Assembly: GCA_013812805.1 (NCBI GenBank)
Contig: JACCSV010000221.1
Span: 1-11,325, forward strand
Direction: 5' to 3'
Source: Sphingomonas sp.
GTDB taxonomy: Bacteria > Pseudomonadota > Alphaproteobacteria > Sphingomonadales > Sphingomonadaceae
DNA length: 11,325 bases
Shown: in pieces, positions 6,427 to 11,325 of the stretch
Layout: every line of letters starts with the position of its first letter
Numbering within the stretch: the stretch's first letter is position 1
Notes under the pieces: generated by a model
Told to the model about the DNA's origin: nothing
What the model saw: the letters and a program-made list of their open reading frames with translations, nothing else
Database searches by the model: none
Position numbers and translations under genes: made by a program

Positions 6427-7077
6427 ATGAAGTTCTTCGCCGATACTGCCGAAATTGCCGAAATTCGCGATCTTGCCGCCACCGGTCTCCTCGACGGCGT
6501 TACCACCAACCCCTCGCTGGTGCACAAGTCGGGGCGCAATTTTCTCGAGGTGGTGCGCGAGATTGCCGATCTGGTCGAAGGCCCGGTGTCGGCCGAGGTC
6601 GTCGCGATCGATTATGACGAAATGATGCGCGAGGCGGACGTGCTCCGCGCGATTGGCGACAATATCACCATCAAGGTGCCGCTAACGCCGGACGGGCTCA
6701 AGGCGTGCAAGGCGCTGACCGAGGGCGGGACGATGGTCAACGTCACTTTGTGCTTCTCGGCAGCGCAGGCGCTGCTTGCGGCCAAGGCGGGGGCGACGTT
6801 CATTTCGCCGTTCGTCGGCCGCCACGACGACGTCGGATTCGACGGCATGGCGCTGATCGCCGACATCCGCCTGATCTACGACAATTACGACTTCGCGACG
6901 CAGATCCTGGTCGCCAGCGTCCGCCACCCGATGCACGTCGTCGAGGCGGCGAAGATCGGCGCGGACGTGATGACGGCACCGCCCAAGATCATCCACCAAT
7001 TGTTCAAGCACCCCCTGACCGACGCCGGCATTGCCAGCTTCCTCAAGGATTGGGAAGCGACCGGGCAGAAAATCTGA
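6427..7077 (+). CDS. tal: Transaldolase, short MipB/TalC type (fructose-6-phosphate aldolase-like family)
   Basis: The 216-residue protein is a complete member of the small transaldolase/fructose-6-phosphate aldolase family, a TIM-barrel Schiff-base aldolase of the non-oxidative pentose phosphate pathway. It starts MKFFADTAEIAEI, then DGVTTNPSLV (23-32). The Schiff-base lysine is Lys83 in ITIKVPLT. NVTLCFSAAQALLAAKAGA (105-123), FISPFVGRHDD (125-135) and ILVASVRHP follow. E. coli FsaA has Gln59 and Tyr131 at two positions that favour aldolase activity. Here they read Glu57 (SAEVVA) and Phe129 (SPFVGR), the transaldolase pair, so true transaldolase activity is predicted. The ATG at 6427 is the only start with the family N-terminus. 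It is transcribed away from the crotonase gene with 80 bp between starts, and no clear terminator follows. Confidence 0.94.
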   Translation: MKFFADTAEIAEIRDLAATGLLDGVTTNPSLVHKSGRNFLEVVREIADLVEGPVSAEVVAIDYDEMMREADVLRAIGDNITIKVPLTPDGLKACKALTEGGTMVNVTLCFSAAQALLAAKAGATFISPFVGRHDDVGFDGMALIADIRLIYDNYDFATQILVASVRHPMHVVEAAKIGADVMTAPPKIIHQLFKHPLTDAGIASFLKDWEATGQKI

Positions 7078-7082
7078 GCTGG

Positions 7083-7112
7083 TTGCTGACGCCGCCGCTC
7101 ATCCTTTATACA
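7083..7112 (+). promoter_or_regulatory. Candidate promoter of the small exported protein gene
   Basis: TTGCTG (7083-7088) and TATACA (7107-7112) are separated by 18 bp, each matching the sigma-70 consensus at four positions. It begins just after the transaldolase stop, so the downstream gene may be transcribed on its own. The -10 covers the upstream in-frame ATG at 7112, which argues for the later start at 7136. Confidence 0.35.
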
Positions 7113-7135
7113 TGCGCTGTGGAGTTAGTCGGACC

Positions 7136-7498
7136 ATGGGCTCGAGACATCTTATGGTGGGCTGCGCGCTGCTGCTTCTGGCCGGCGGGAGCGCCTGCGC
7201 GGTGAACCGGCCGACGACGGCCGCAGCCAGCTGCATCGTGCAAGGCGGCGAGTTGCTGCCGCCCGAAACCGGTGGCGCCGCAGCACTTTGCGCGGAAATC
7301 GAGGCGGCGACCGCCGGGTTGCCGACGCCGGCACGGGTCTCGGTCCGAGTCCTCTCGCCGGTAATGCTTGCGGCCGATGTAACCGTCGGCGACCGCGCCT
7401 TGCCGCAAATCAAGATGGCGCGATCCGACAGCCAGCTCGATCGCGCGGCGTTCCGGCGGTTTGCTCAAGCGATCGCGATCGCTTCCGCCGCGGACTAG
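7136..7498 (+). CDS. Small exported protein of unknown function, possible lipoprotein
   Basis: From the ATG at 7136 the product is 120 residues. It has a short basic start (MGSRH), a hydrophobic core (about 6-17) and GGSAC at 17-21. This is either a weak lipobox (Cys21) or an ordinary signal peptidase site. The mature part has two further cysteines (33 and 52) that could form a disulphide, a beta-strand-like middle (ARVSVRVLSPVMLAADVTVG) and a helical C-terminus (SQLDRAAFRRFAQAIAIA). I do not recognise the family. In-frame ATGs also lie at 7112 and 7154. 7136 is preferred because GGAG stands 11 nt upstream and 7112 lies within the predicted -10. It lies between the transaldolase and DUF484 genes on the same strand. 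Codon use is like its neighbours. Confidence 0.65.
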   Translation: MGSRHLMVGCALLLLAGGSACAVNRPTTAAASCIVQGGELLPPETGGAAALCAEIEAATAGLPTPARVSVRVLSPVMLAADVTVGDRALPQIKMARSDSQLDRAAFRRFAQAIAIASAAD

Positions 7499-7632
7499 TT
7501 TGCGGGTCAGCCTTCAGTTTAGCGTAAGGATTGCGTGGGGTAACAAGGATTCGCCCTCGCTTGAGGCAGTTGCCCCGGCGGCCAAACGCATATTGTAGGA
7601 AATTAACCCGTTTCGGCGTAACATCGCCGGCG

Positions 7633-8196
7633 ATGGGACAGTTGATCCAGTTCGAAGAGCATGCCGTCGCCCGGCTTCGCGAGCGGCTTGGCGCGGCCGA
7701 GGAGGCGAACCAGGACCTGATCGCCTTTGCCCGCGGCCATTCGGGTGCGGTTGCTTCCATCCACGCTGCAGTCCTGGCGGCGATGGAGGCGGACTGTGTC
7801 GACACTTTGCTTCACGTCATAACCCAAGAATGGCCGTTGATCCTGGGTATCGACGCGGTCGCGGTGGGCCTGGTGGTCGGCGAGCGCGGGTTGCGCGCCG
7901 ACGGCAACGGGGTCCAGGCGGTCGAAGCCTCGTTCCTCCAGCGCCAGCTCGACCAGCTGGCACCGGTCGAGCTGCGCACCGTCGAGCGCGGCCATCCCCT
8001 GTTCGGCCCCGCCTGTGAGCTAATCCGCGCCGAAGCGCTGGTCAGGATCGATTGCGATCCGCCGCTTCCAGGCGGAGTCATCGCACTCGGACAGCGGGCG
8101 GCATTGCCGCTCGATGCCCGGCACGGCTCCGAGCTGTTGCTGTTCCTCGGCCGCTCGGTCGCGACTATCATCACCCGGTGGCTCGCCCGTCACTAA
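7633..8196 (+). CDS. DUF484 family protein (GAF-like)
   Basis: The 187-residue protein starts MGQLIQFEEHAVARLRERL and has an N-terminal coiled helix (to about residue 30) that runs into a GAF-like fold. Family features are the early block EEANQDLIAFARGH (22-35) and the late GQRAALPLDARHGSELLLFL, then GRSVATIITRWL at the C-terminus, which is typical of DUF484 (PF04340). The family is common in proteobacteria next to xerC and has no established biochemical role; a ligand-sensing GAF role is inference. No recombinase gene is visible here, though a transaldolase is close by. The frame is open from 7531, but the ATG at 7633 gives the family N-terminus. The 3' end overlaps a lipoprotein gene by 19 nt. 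Confidence 0.85.
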   Translation: MGQLIQFEEHAVARLRERLGAAEEANQDLIAFARGHSGAVASIHAAVLAAMEADCVDTLLHVITQEWPLILGIDAVAVGLVVGERGLRADGNGVQAVEASFLQRQLDQLAPVELRTVERGHPLFGPACELIRAEALVRIDCDPPLPGGVIALGQRAALPLDARHGSELLLFLGRSVATIITRWLARH

Positions 8197-8459
8197 CCCT
8201 GGCATTCGCTGTTCTGCTGCTCGGCGGCTGCAGGGAGTCGCCGGTGGTGATCGACGGGACCAGCCAGGAAACGTTCGAGCGGACTACGGCCGACGCCCGG
8301 CGCCAGCTCCCCGATTCCGACCGACTGGTTTTCGACCGCGCGCTCCGAACCGTCGGAGCTCGCCGGATGGCCAACCGCGACGCGGCGGCACTGGCAAGGG
8401 TGACGTTCGACGGGATGACGGCGCAAGAGGTGGTTTCCGACCAGCGCCGTCGCGACTGA
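8178..8459 (+). CDS. Small lipoprotein, DUF6694-like
   Basis: Translation from the GTG at 8178 gives 93 residues with a basic start and hydrophobic stretch ending in LLLGGC. This is a standard lipobox, with lipidation expected on Cys18 and the protein held at the inner or outer membrane. The mature part reads VIDGTSQETFERTTADARRQ, later LVFDRALRTVG and VTFDGMTAQEVV. This matches my memory of DUF6694-type lipoproteins (IDGSSEEAF at the start, DGKTAEEI near the end). The frame is open further upstream to 8052, but that part is the DUF484 gene read out of frame. The GTG puts the signal peptide right at the N-terminus and overlaps the DUF484 stop, suggesting coupled translation. Function unknown. 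Confidence 0.72.
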   Translation: MARPSLTLAFAVLLLGGCRESPVVIDGTSQETFERTTADARRQLPDSDRLVFDRALRTVGARRMANRDAAALARVTFDGMTAQEVVSDQRRRD

Positions 8460-8473
8460 GTCCAAGCCGCGGC

Positions 8474-8502
8474 TAGACGCAATCGCCCCGCGCTCCTATC
8501 TG
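8474..8502 (+). promoter_or_regulatory. Weak candidate promoter of the zeta-bolA-grxD operon
   Basis: TAGACG (8474-8479) and TATCTG (8497-8502) are 17 bp apart in the 66-bp gap before the zeta gene. The matches to consensus are four and three of six, so this is a placement guess rather than a firm promoter. Confidence 0.22.
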
Positions 8503-8525
8503 CCGGGCAAAATGGAAGGACGTGG

Positions 8526-8855
8526 ATGACCCAGTTCGACGACCGCGAGCGCGCCTTCGAGACCAAGTTCGCGCACGACGAAGCAATGAATTTCAAGATC
8601 ATCGCCCGCCGCAACCGGCTGCTTGGCGAATGGGCGGCGCGCAAAATGGCGCTGTCCGACGAGGAGACCGCCTCTTACGCCAAGGACGTGGTCCGCGCCG
8701 ACTTCGAGGAAGCAGGCGACGAGGACGTGATCCGCAAGGTGCTGGGCGACCTCACCGCTGCCGGGGTCGAGGTGAACGACGCGGAGATTCGCGAGGCGCT
8801 CGAGCACAAGACCGTGGACGCCAAGCGGCAGATCATCGAGGCGACGAACATCTGA
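8526..8855 (+). CDS. ATP synthase F1 inhibitor subunit zeta (DUF1476)
   Basis: The 109-residue all-helical protein starts MTQFDDRERAFETKFAHDEA and continues FKIIARRNRLLGEWAARKM (24-42). This is the DUF1476 signature of the alphaproteobacterial zeta subunit. In Paracoccus denitrificans this subunit inserts its N-terminus into F1 and blocks ATP hydrolysis, acting like mitochondrial IF1. Length is as expected. The C-terminal four-helix part ends VDAKRQIIEATNI. AAGGA stands 5 nt before the ATG at 8526. The stop and the next ATG overlap by one base (TGATG at 8853-8857), so zeta is the first gene of an operon with bolA and grxD. In some alphaproteobacteria zeta is a weak inhibitor, so its strength here cannot be read from sequence. 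Confidence 0.92.
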   Translation: MTQFDDRERAFETKFAHDEAMNFKIIARRNRLLGEWAARKMALSDEETASYAKDVVRADFEEAGDEDVIRKVLGDLTAAGVEVNDAEIREALEHKTVDAKRQIIEATNI

Positions 8856-9103
8856 TGCCGATGCCGGCAACCGAGATCGAGCGCTTGATCCGCGAAGGAA
8901 TTCCCGGCGCGGAGGTCACAATCACCGATCTTGCCGGCGACGGCGACCATTATGCCGCCCGCGTCGTGAGCCCGGCCTTTTCCGGCGTCAGCCGTATCAG
9001 GCGCCACCAGCAGGTCTATGCCGCGCTCGGCGGGCGGATGGGCGGAGAATTGCATGCGCTGCAGCTGCAGACAGTAGCGCCCGAGGAGATAGTCAGTGAG
9101 TGA
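8855..9103 (+). CDS. bolA: BolA/IbaG family protein
   Basis: The 82-residue protein has the BolA fold: ERLIREGIPGAEVTITDLAG (9-28), then GDGDHYAARVVSPAF (28-42) and the conserved GVSRIRRHQQVYAAL (44-58), ending HALQLQTVAPEE. The GDG-DHY loop with His32 and no cysteine makes it a His-type (IbaG/YrbA- or BolA2-like) member. His67 is the likely invariant ligand. These proteins bind a [2Fe-2S] cluster together with CGFS glutaredoxins and act in iron-sulphur trafficking or iron sensing. The ATG at 8855 overlaps the zeta stop by one base; a second ATG two codons later is possible. The next gene, grxD, is the expected partner and starts inside this gene. Confidence 0.93.
   Translation: MPMPATEIERLIREGIPGAEVTITDLAGDGDHYAARVVSPAFSGVSRIRRHQQVYAALGGRMGGELHALQLQTVAPEEIVSE
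9083..9088 (+). promoter_or_regulatory. Ribosome binding site selecting the grxD GTG start
   Basis: GAGGAG lies 7 nt before the GTG at 9096, inside the end of bolA. It supports the non-ATG start, as no earlier or later in-frame start has this spacing. Confidence 0.7.
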
Positions 9104-9413
9104 AGCCAAGCAGCGGATCGACGAGATCGTCAGGTCAAATCAAGTGGTGCTGTTCATGAAGGGGACGGCGCTGTTCCCCCAGTGCGGCTTTTCAGGCCGG
9201 GCGATCGCCATCCTCGACCATTTGAAGGTCCCGTTCGAAACCGTCGACGTCCTCCAGGACCAGGAGATCCGCCAGGGCATCAAGGCATACAGCGACTGGC
9301 CGACCGTTCCCCAGCTTTACGTCAAGGGGGAGTTCGTCGGCGGGTCGGACATCATGATGGAAATGTTCGAGAGCGGCGAGCTGCAGCAGCTGGTCGGCGC
9401 TCTTGCCGAGTAG
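9096..9413 (+). CDS. grxD: Monothiol glutaredoxin, Grx4 type (CGFS)
   Basis: The 105-residue single-domain protein has all monothiol glutaredoxin landmarks: VVLFMKGT (17-24) with Lys22 for glutathione, the active site CGFS at 30-33, WPTVPQLYVKGEFVGGSD (68-85) with the cis-proline TVP, and GGSD for glutathione binding. Proteins of this class hold a [2Fe-2S] cluster through the CGFS cysteine and glutathione, transfer it to apo-proteins, and pair with BolA. The usual proline after MKGT is Ala25 here, a minor variation. The start is GTG at 9096 with a strong ribosome binding site, overlapping bolA by 8 nt, which also supports coupled, balanced synthesis. A strong terminator follows 11 nt after the stop. 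Confidence 0.96.
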   Translation: MSEAKQRIDEIVRSNQVVLFMKGTALFPQCGFSGRAIAILDHLKVPFETVDVLQDQEIRQGIKAYSDWPTVPQLYVKGEFVGGSDIMMEMFESGELQQLVGALAE

Positions 9414-9424
9414 CAGGCGAAACA

Positions 9425-9469
9425 AAAAGGACGGTGAAGCGGGACCAGAAACCGCGACACCGTCCTTTT
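9425..9469 (+). terminator. Intrinsic terminator after grxD
   Basis: AAAAGGACGGTG (9425-9436) pairs perfectly with CACCGTCCTTTT (9458-9469), a 12-bp stem. Inside, GCGG (9439-9442) and CCGC (9452-9455) can form a second helix. The T-run at the end of the 3' arm serves as the U-tract, and the A-run on the other side would do the same for minus-strand transcription, so it may be bidirectional. It ends the zeta-bolA-grxD unit. Confidence 0.88.
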
Positions 9470-9536
9470 CATTTGGCGTGGAACCAAGTGGACGCTTAAT
9501 TCAAAGCAACGGGCGTGCCAAATGCAACAATTGGCA
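9470..9536. repeat. Nested TTGGC/GCCAA inverted repeats upstream of the glycosyltransferase
   Basis: CATTTGGC (9470-9477) is inverted exactly at 9517-9524 (GCCAAATG). The second copy also forms TGCCAA-N9-TTGGCA (9516-9521 and 9531-9536). A further TTGGCA lies at 9622-9627. The gap from 9470 to 9658 otherwise shows no coding signal and no clear promoter. The repeats could be operator sites for a dimeric regulator of the glycosyltransferase gene or simply chance. Confidence 0.3.
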
Positions 9537-9658
9537 GTTTTGAAACATTTTCCAGACCATCTGCAACATGTCTCGCGAGCCGGTCGTAAAGTTTTCCGAC
9601 AGGGTCCGAACCTGAACGCGGTTGGCACCTTTGGGCGAGCCGCGGAGTTGACGGTTCG

Positions 9659-10897
9659 ATGACAACCAGCGCCCGCGGCACCTCTCGGCTGATCTGCGAC
9701 CTGACCCAGAGCTGGTCGTCGGTGGGTGGCGGCGTTCGGACGTATCTGGCGCACAAGCGGGAGCACATCCTCGAGCGCACTCGTCATCGCCACCTGCTGA
9801 TCATTCCCGGCCCCAACGACCAGGTGGACGAGGGGGAGCGGGCAATCACGGTGACGATTGCCTCGCCCCAGGTGCCGGGAAGTTCGCACTATCGGCTGTT
9901 GCTTCGCAATCGTGCGGTGCGCTCGGCACTTGAGCGCTTCAAGCCCGACCTCATCGAGTGCCAGGACAGCTACAATCTGCCGTGGGCGGCGATCGCCCAC
10001 CGCAAGCGCTACCCCGAGACGGTGCTGGTGGGTGGATACTTCACCGATTTTCCCAGCGTCTATGTCGAGCGGCCGTTCGCCAGGTTCATCGGCCGCGACC
10101 TGGCCGCCGCCGCCGCCCAGGTTTGCTACCGGTATTGCGGAAGCCTCTATCGCCGCTTCGACGCTTTGTACGTCCTGAGCGAGAACGGCGGCCTCGAGGA
10201 GCTGCGCCGGCGCGGCATCGATAATCCCCGGACCGTGCCCCTGGGCGTGGAGCTGGGCGAATTCCGCTCCGACCGGCGCGACCCCGCGCTTCGTAGATCG
10301 CTGGGGCTCGACGATGGGCAACCGCTGCTCATCTATGTCGGACGGCTTCATATCGAGAAGAAGCCCGACGTCGTCGTCGAGGCGTTCCGAGCGCTTCCAC
10401 AAGAGCTTGGAGCCAAGCTCGTACTGCTTGGCGACGGGGCGATGCGCGAGCAACTGGTCGACATCAACGATCCTCGGATCGTCATGCCGGGTTACGTCTA
10501 CGACCGCAGCGAGATTGCCCGCTGGCTGGCAAGCGCCGACATTTATGTTTCCGCCTTCGCGCAGGAGACATTCGGCGTGTCGATTGTCGAGGCGCAGGCT
10601 TCCGGACTGCCGATCGTCGGGGTGGCGAGCGGCGCCTTGCTCGACCGGGTGAACGAGGAGACGGGGCGGCTTGGTCCGGTCAACGACGCGGAAGCGATGG
10701 CCCGCAACATCGTCGAGGTGTGGAACGGCGATCGCAAGGGGATGGGAGAGGCGGCGCGCGAGCGCGCACTGCAATTCAGTTGGGACCGGACCTTCGAAAC
10801 CCTGTTCAGCGACGTCTATCCGCTGGCATTCGCCAACCGACGCGCCGCCTTGTCGCGAGGACAGACGGGAGCGCTCGTGCGGGGCACGGCGTCCTAG
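9659..10897 (+). CDS. Glycosyltransferase family 4 (GT-B) protein
   Basis: The 412-residue protein is a GT-B fold enzyme. The N-terminal acceptor domain has GGGVRTYL (23-30), the glycine-rich loop of GT4 enzymes. The C-terminal donor domain has LIYVGRLHIEKKPDVVVEAF (224-243), with Arg229 and the Lys234/235 pair for the sugar-nucleotide phosphates, then LVLLGDG (254-260). It also has the retaining EX7E motif ETFGVSIVE (Glu303, Glu311), followed by AQASGLPIVG. No signal peptide or membrane helix is evident, so it works on the cytoplasmic face, probably on a lipid-linked or polysaccharide acceptor. Donor and acceptor cannot be inferred. The ATG at 9659 has GGAG 11 nt upstream. It follows the grxD terminator and stands alone, not in a polysaccharide cluster. 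Confidence 0.92.
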   Translation: MTTSARGTSRLICDLTQSWSSVGGGVRTYLAHKREHILERTRHRHLLIIPGPNDQVDEGERAITVTIASPQVPGSSHYRLLLRNRAVRSALERFKPDLIECQDSYNLPWAAIAHRKRYPETVLVGGYFTDFPSVYVERPFARFIGRDLAAAAAQVCYRYCGSLYRRFDALYVLSENGGLEELRRRGIDNPRTVPLGVELGEFRSDRRDPALRRSLGLDDGQPLLIYVGRLHIEKKPDVVVEAFRALPQELGAKLVLLGDGAMREQLVDINDPRIVMPGYVYDRSEIARWLASADIYVSAFAQETFGVSIVEAQASGLPIVGVASGALLDRVNEETGRLGPVNDAEAMARNIVEVWNGDRKGMGEAARERALQFSWDRTFETLFSDVYPLAFANRRAALSRGQTGALVRGTAS

Positions 10898-10956
10898 CTG
10901 TTCATTAGCCATCCATCGCCCGGCGGCGACAATCGACCGGGAATAGAGGGTACGCA

Positions 10957-11289
10957 GTGACAGTTACGACCACGATTTTCGGCGCGCTGCTGGCTGCGTC
11001 CAGCCCCGTTCAGGCGGCGCCAGCTGCGACTGCGCCCGAAGCGTCGAAATCCTTCGACCTTGCGCGCCTCAAGTTCGACCAGTGCCCGGGTGAGCGGTTC
11101 GATTTCCAGGTCAGCGAGCAGACCAAGGTCGAGCTTTGCAGCAAGGCCGGCGCTTCCAAGGACGAAATTGCGCAAATGCTCATGAGCGCCATCAGGCAAC
11201 TTGAATCGGGCGACCGGATCCGGGCTGCGTCCCTCGACCAGATCGTCGCGCAAATCCGCGTCAAGCTCGCCGAGGTGCAGGCGCGCTAG
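10957..11289 (+). CDS. Small secreted protein of unknown function
   Basis: The 110-residue product starts at a GTG (10957) with AGAGGG 6 nt upstream. Residues 1-20 form a short signal peptide (VTTTIFGALLAASS then PVQA), with likely cleavage after VQA and before APAATAPEA. The mature part has two cysteines (FDQCPGERFDF and VELCSKAG, 15 residues apart) that could form a disulphide. A helical C-terminus (about 67-110) follows. I do not recognise the family; it has no lipobox or membrane anchor. It lies 59 bp after the glycosyltransferase on the same strand and could be cotranscribed, as no terminator is seen. The TAG stop forms part of a CTAG. Confidence 0.72.
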   Translation: MTVTTTIFGALLAASSPVQAAPAATAPEASKSFDLARLKFDQCPGERFDFQVSEQTKVELCSKAGASKDEIAQMLMSAIRQLESGDRIRAASLDQIVAQIRVKLAEVQAR

Positions 11290-11325
11290 CTTGGCGGCTT
11301 TCCCGTGACCGGCGTCCATGCCACA

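Noticed and set aside
7602..7620. ATTAACCCG before the DUF484 gene as a CtrA site
   Set aside because: It matches only TTAACC of the half-site and lacks a second TTAA at 7 bp spacing.
9480..9505. GGAAC as the -35 of an EcfG (general stress response) promoter
   Set aside because: No CGTT occurs 16-18 bp downstream.
9622..9641. TTGGCACC as a sigma-54 -24 element before the glycosyltransferase
   Set aside because: The matching -12 element (TTGC at the right spacing) is absent: GGCGA stands there instead.
9317..10912. Very long minus-strand open frame (531 codons) opposite grxD, the terminator and the glycosyltransferase
   Set aside because: It runs across an intrinsic terminator and two well-supported plus-strand genes and has no recognisable domain; it is a product of high GC content and biased codon use.
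10919..10941. CCCGG...CCGGG inverted repeat after the glycosyltransferase as a terminator
   Set aside because: The stem is only 5 bp with a 13-nt loop and no T-run follows.

Overview
The window is GC-rich, tightly packed bacterial chromosome. It most likely comes from an alphaproteobacterium of the Sphingomonadales. This rests on a DUF1476 protein (the zeta inhibitor subunit of the F-type ATP synthase, an alphaproteobacterial invention) next to BolA and a CGFS glutaredoxin, a stand-alone TadG/TadE/TadE set, a DUF484 protein near a short transaldolase, and several small secreted or lipoprotein genes. I see no rRNA, tRNA, CRISPR array, insertion sequence or prophage. No gap between genes exceeds 300 bases. 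The two largest are about 214 bases (3301-3514, divergent promoters) and about 245 bases (9414-9658, terminator plus leader).

Layout. Bases 1-131 are the end of a phytoene-dehydrogenase-like (PYROXD2-like) FAD oxidoreductase. Its stop overlaps the start of a CaiB/BaiF class III CoA-transferase (128-1327) as ATGA. Convergent to this is a minus-strand two-gene operon: a TelA-family 'toxic anion resistance' protein (3300-2089) and an XpaC-like two-helix membrane protein (2092-1361), again joined by ATGA. Its promoter has a consensus -10 box lying inside a perfect palindrome. Facing the other way is a three-gene Flp/Tad pseudopilin set, TadG-like (3515-4750), TadE-like (4747-5199) and a second TadE/F-like (5196-5588). 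All three are chained by ATGA overlaps and preceded by a TTAACCAT motif that resembles a CtrA half-site.

The last Tad gene ends on the same CTAG tetranucleotide that ends a minus-strand crotonase-family gene (6346-5585). Its active site looks like that of a delta3,delta2-enoyl-CoA isomerase rather than a hydratase. Diverging from it is a short MipB/TalC-type transaldolase (6427-7077). Then follow a small exported protein (7136-7498), a DUF484 protein (7633-8196), and a small lipoprotein resembling DUF6694 whose GTG start lies inside the end of the DUF484 gene (8178-8459).

A compact operon follows: ATP synthase zeta subunit (8526-8855), BolA/IbaG (8855-9103) and monothiol glutaredoxin GrxD (9096-9413). 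It ends in a strong intrinsic terminator (9425-9469). BolA and CGFS glutaredoxins form [2Fe-2S]-bridged complexes, so this block links iron-sulphur handling with a brake on ATP hydrolysis. The window closes with a GT4 glycosyltransferase (9659-10897) and a small exported protein of unknown function (10957-11289).

Nothing here is clearly a new defence or mobile system. The points most worth following are the TelA/XpaC operon with its palindromic operator-like promoter, the possible CtrA link to the orphan pseudopilin set, and the zeta-BolA-Grx4 operon.
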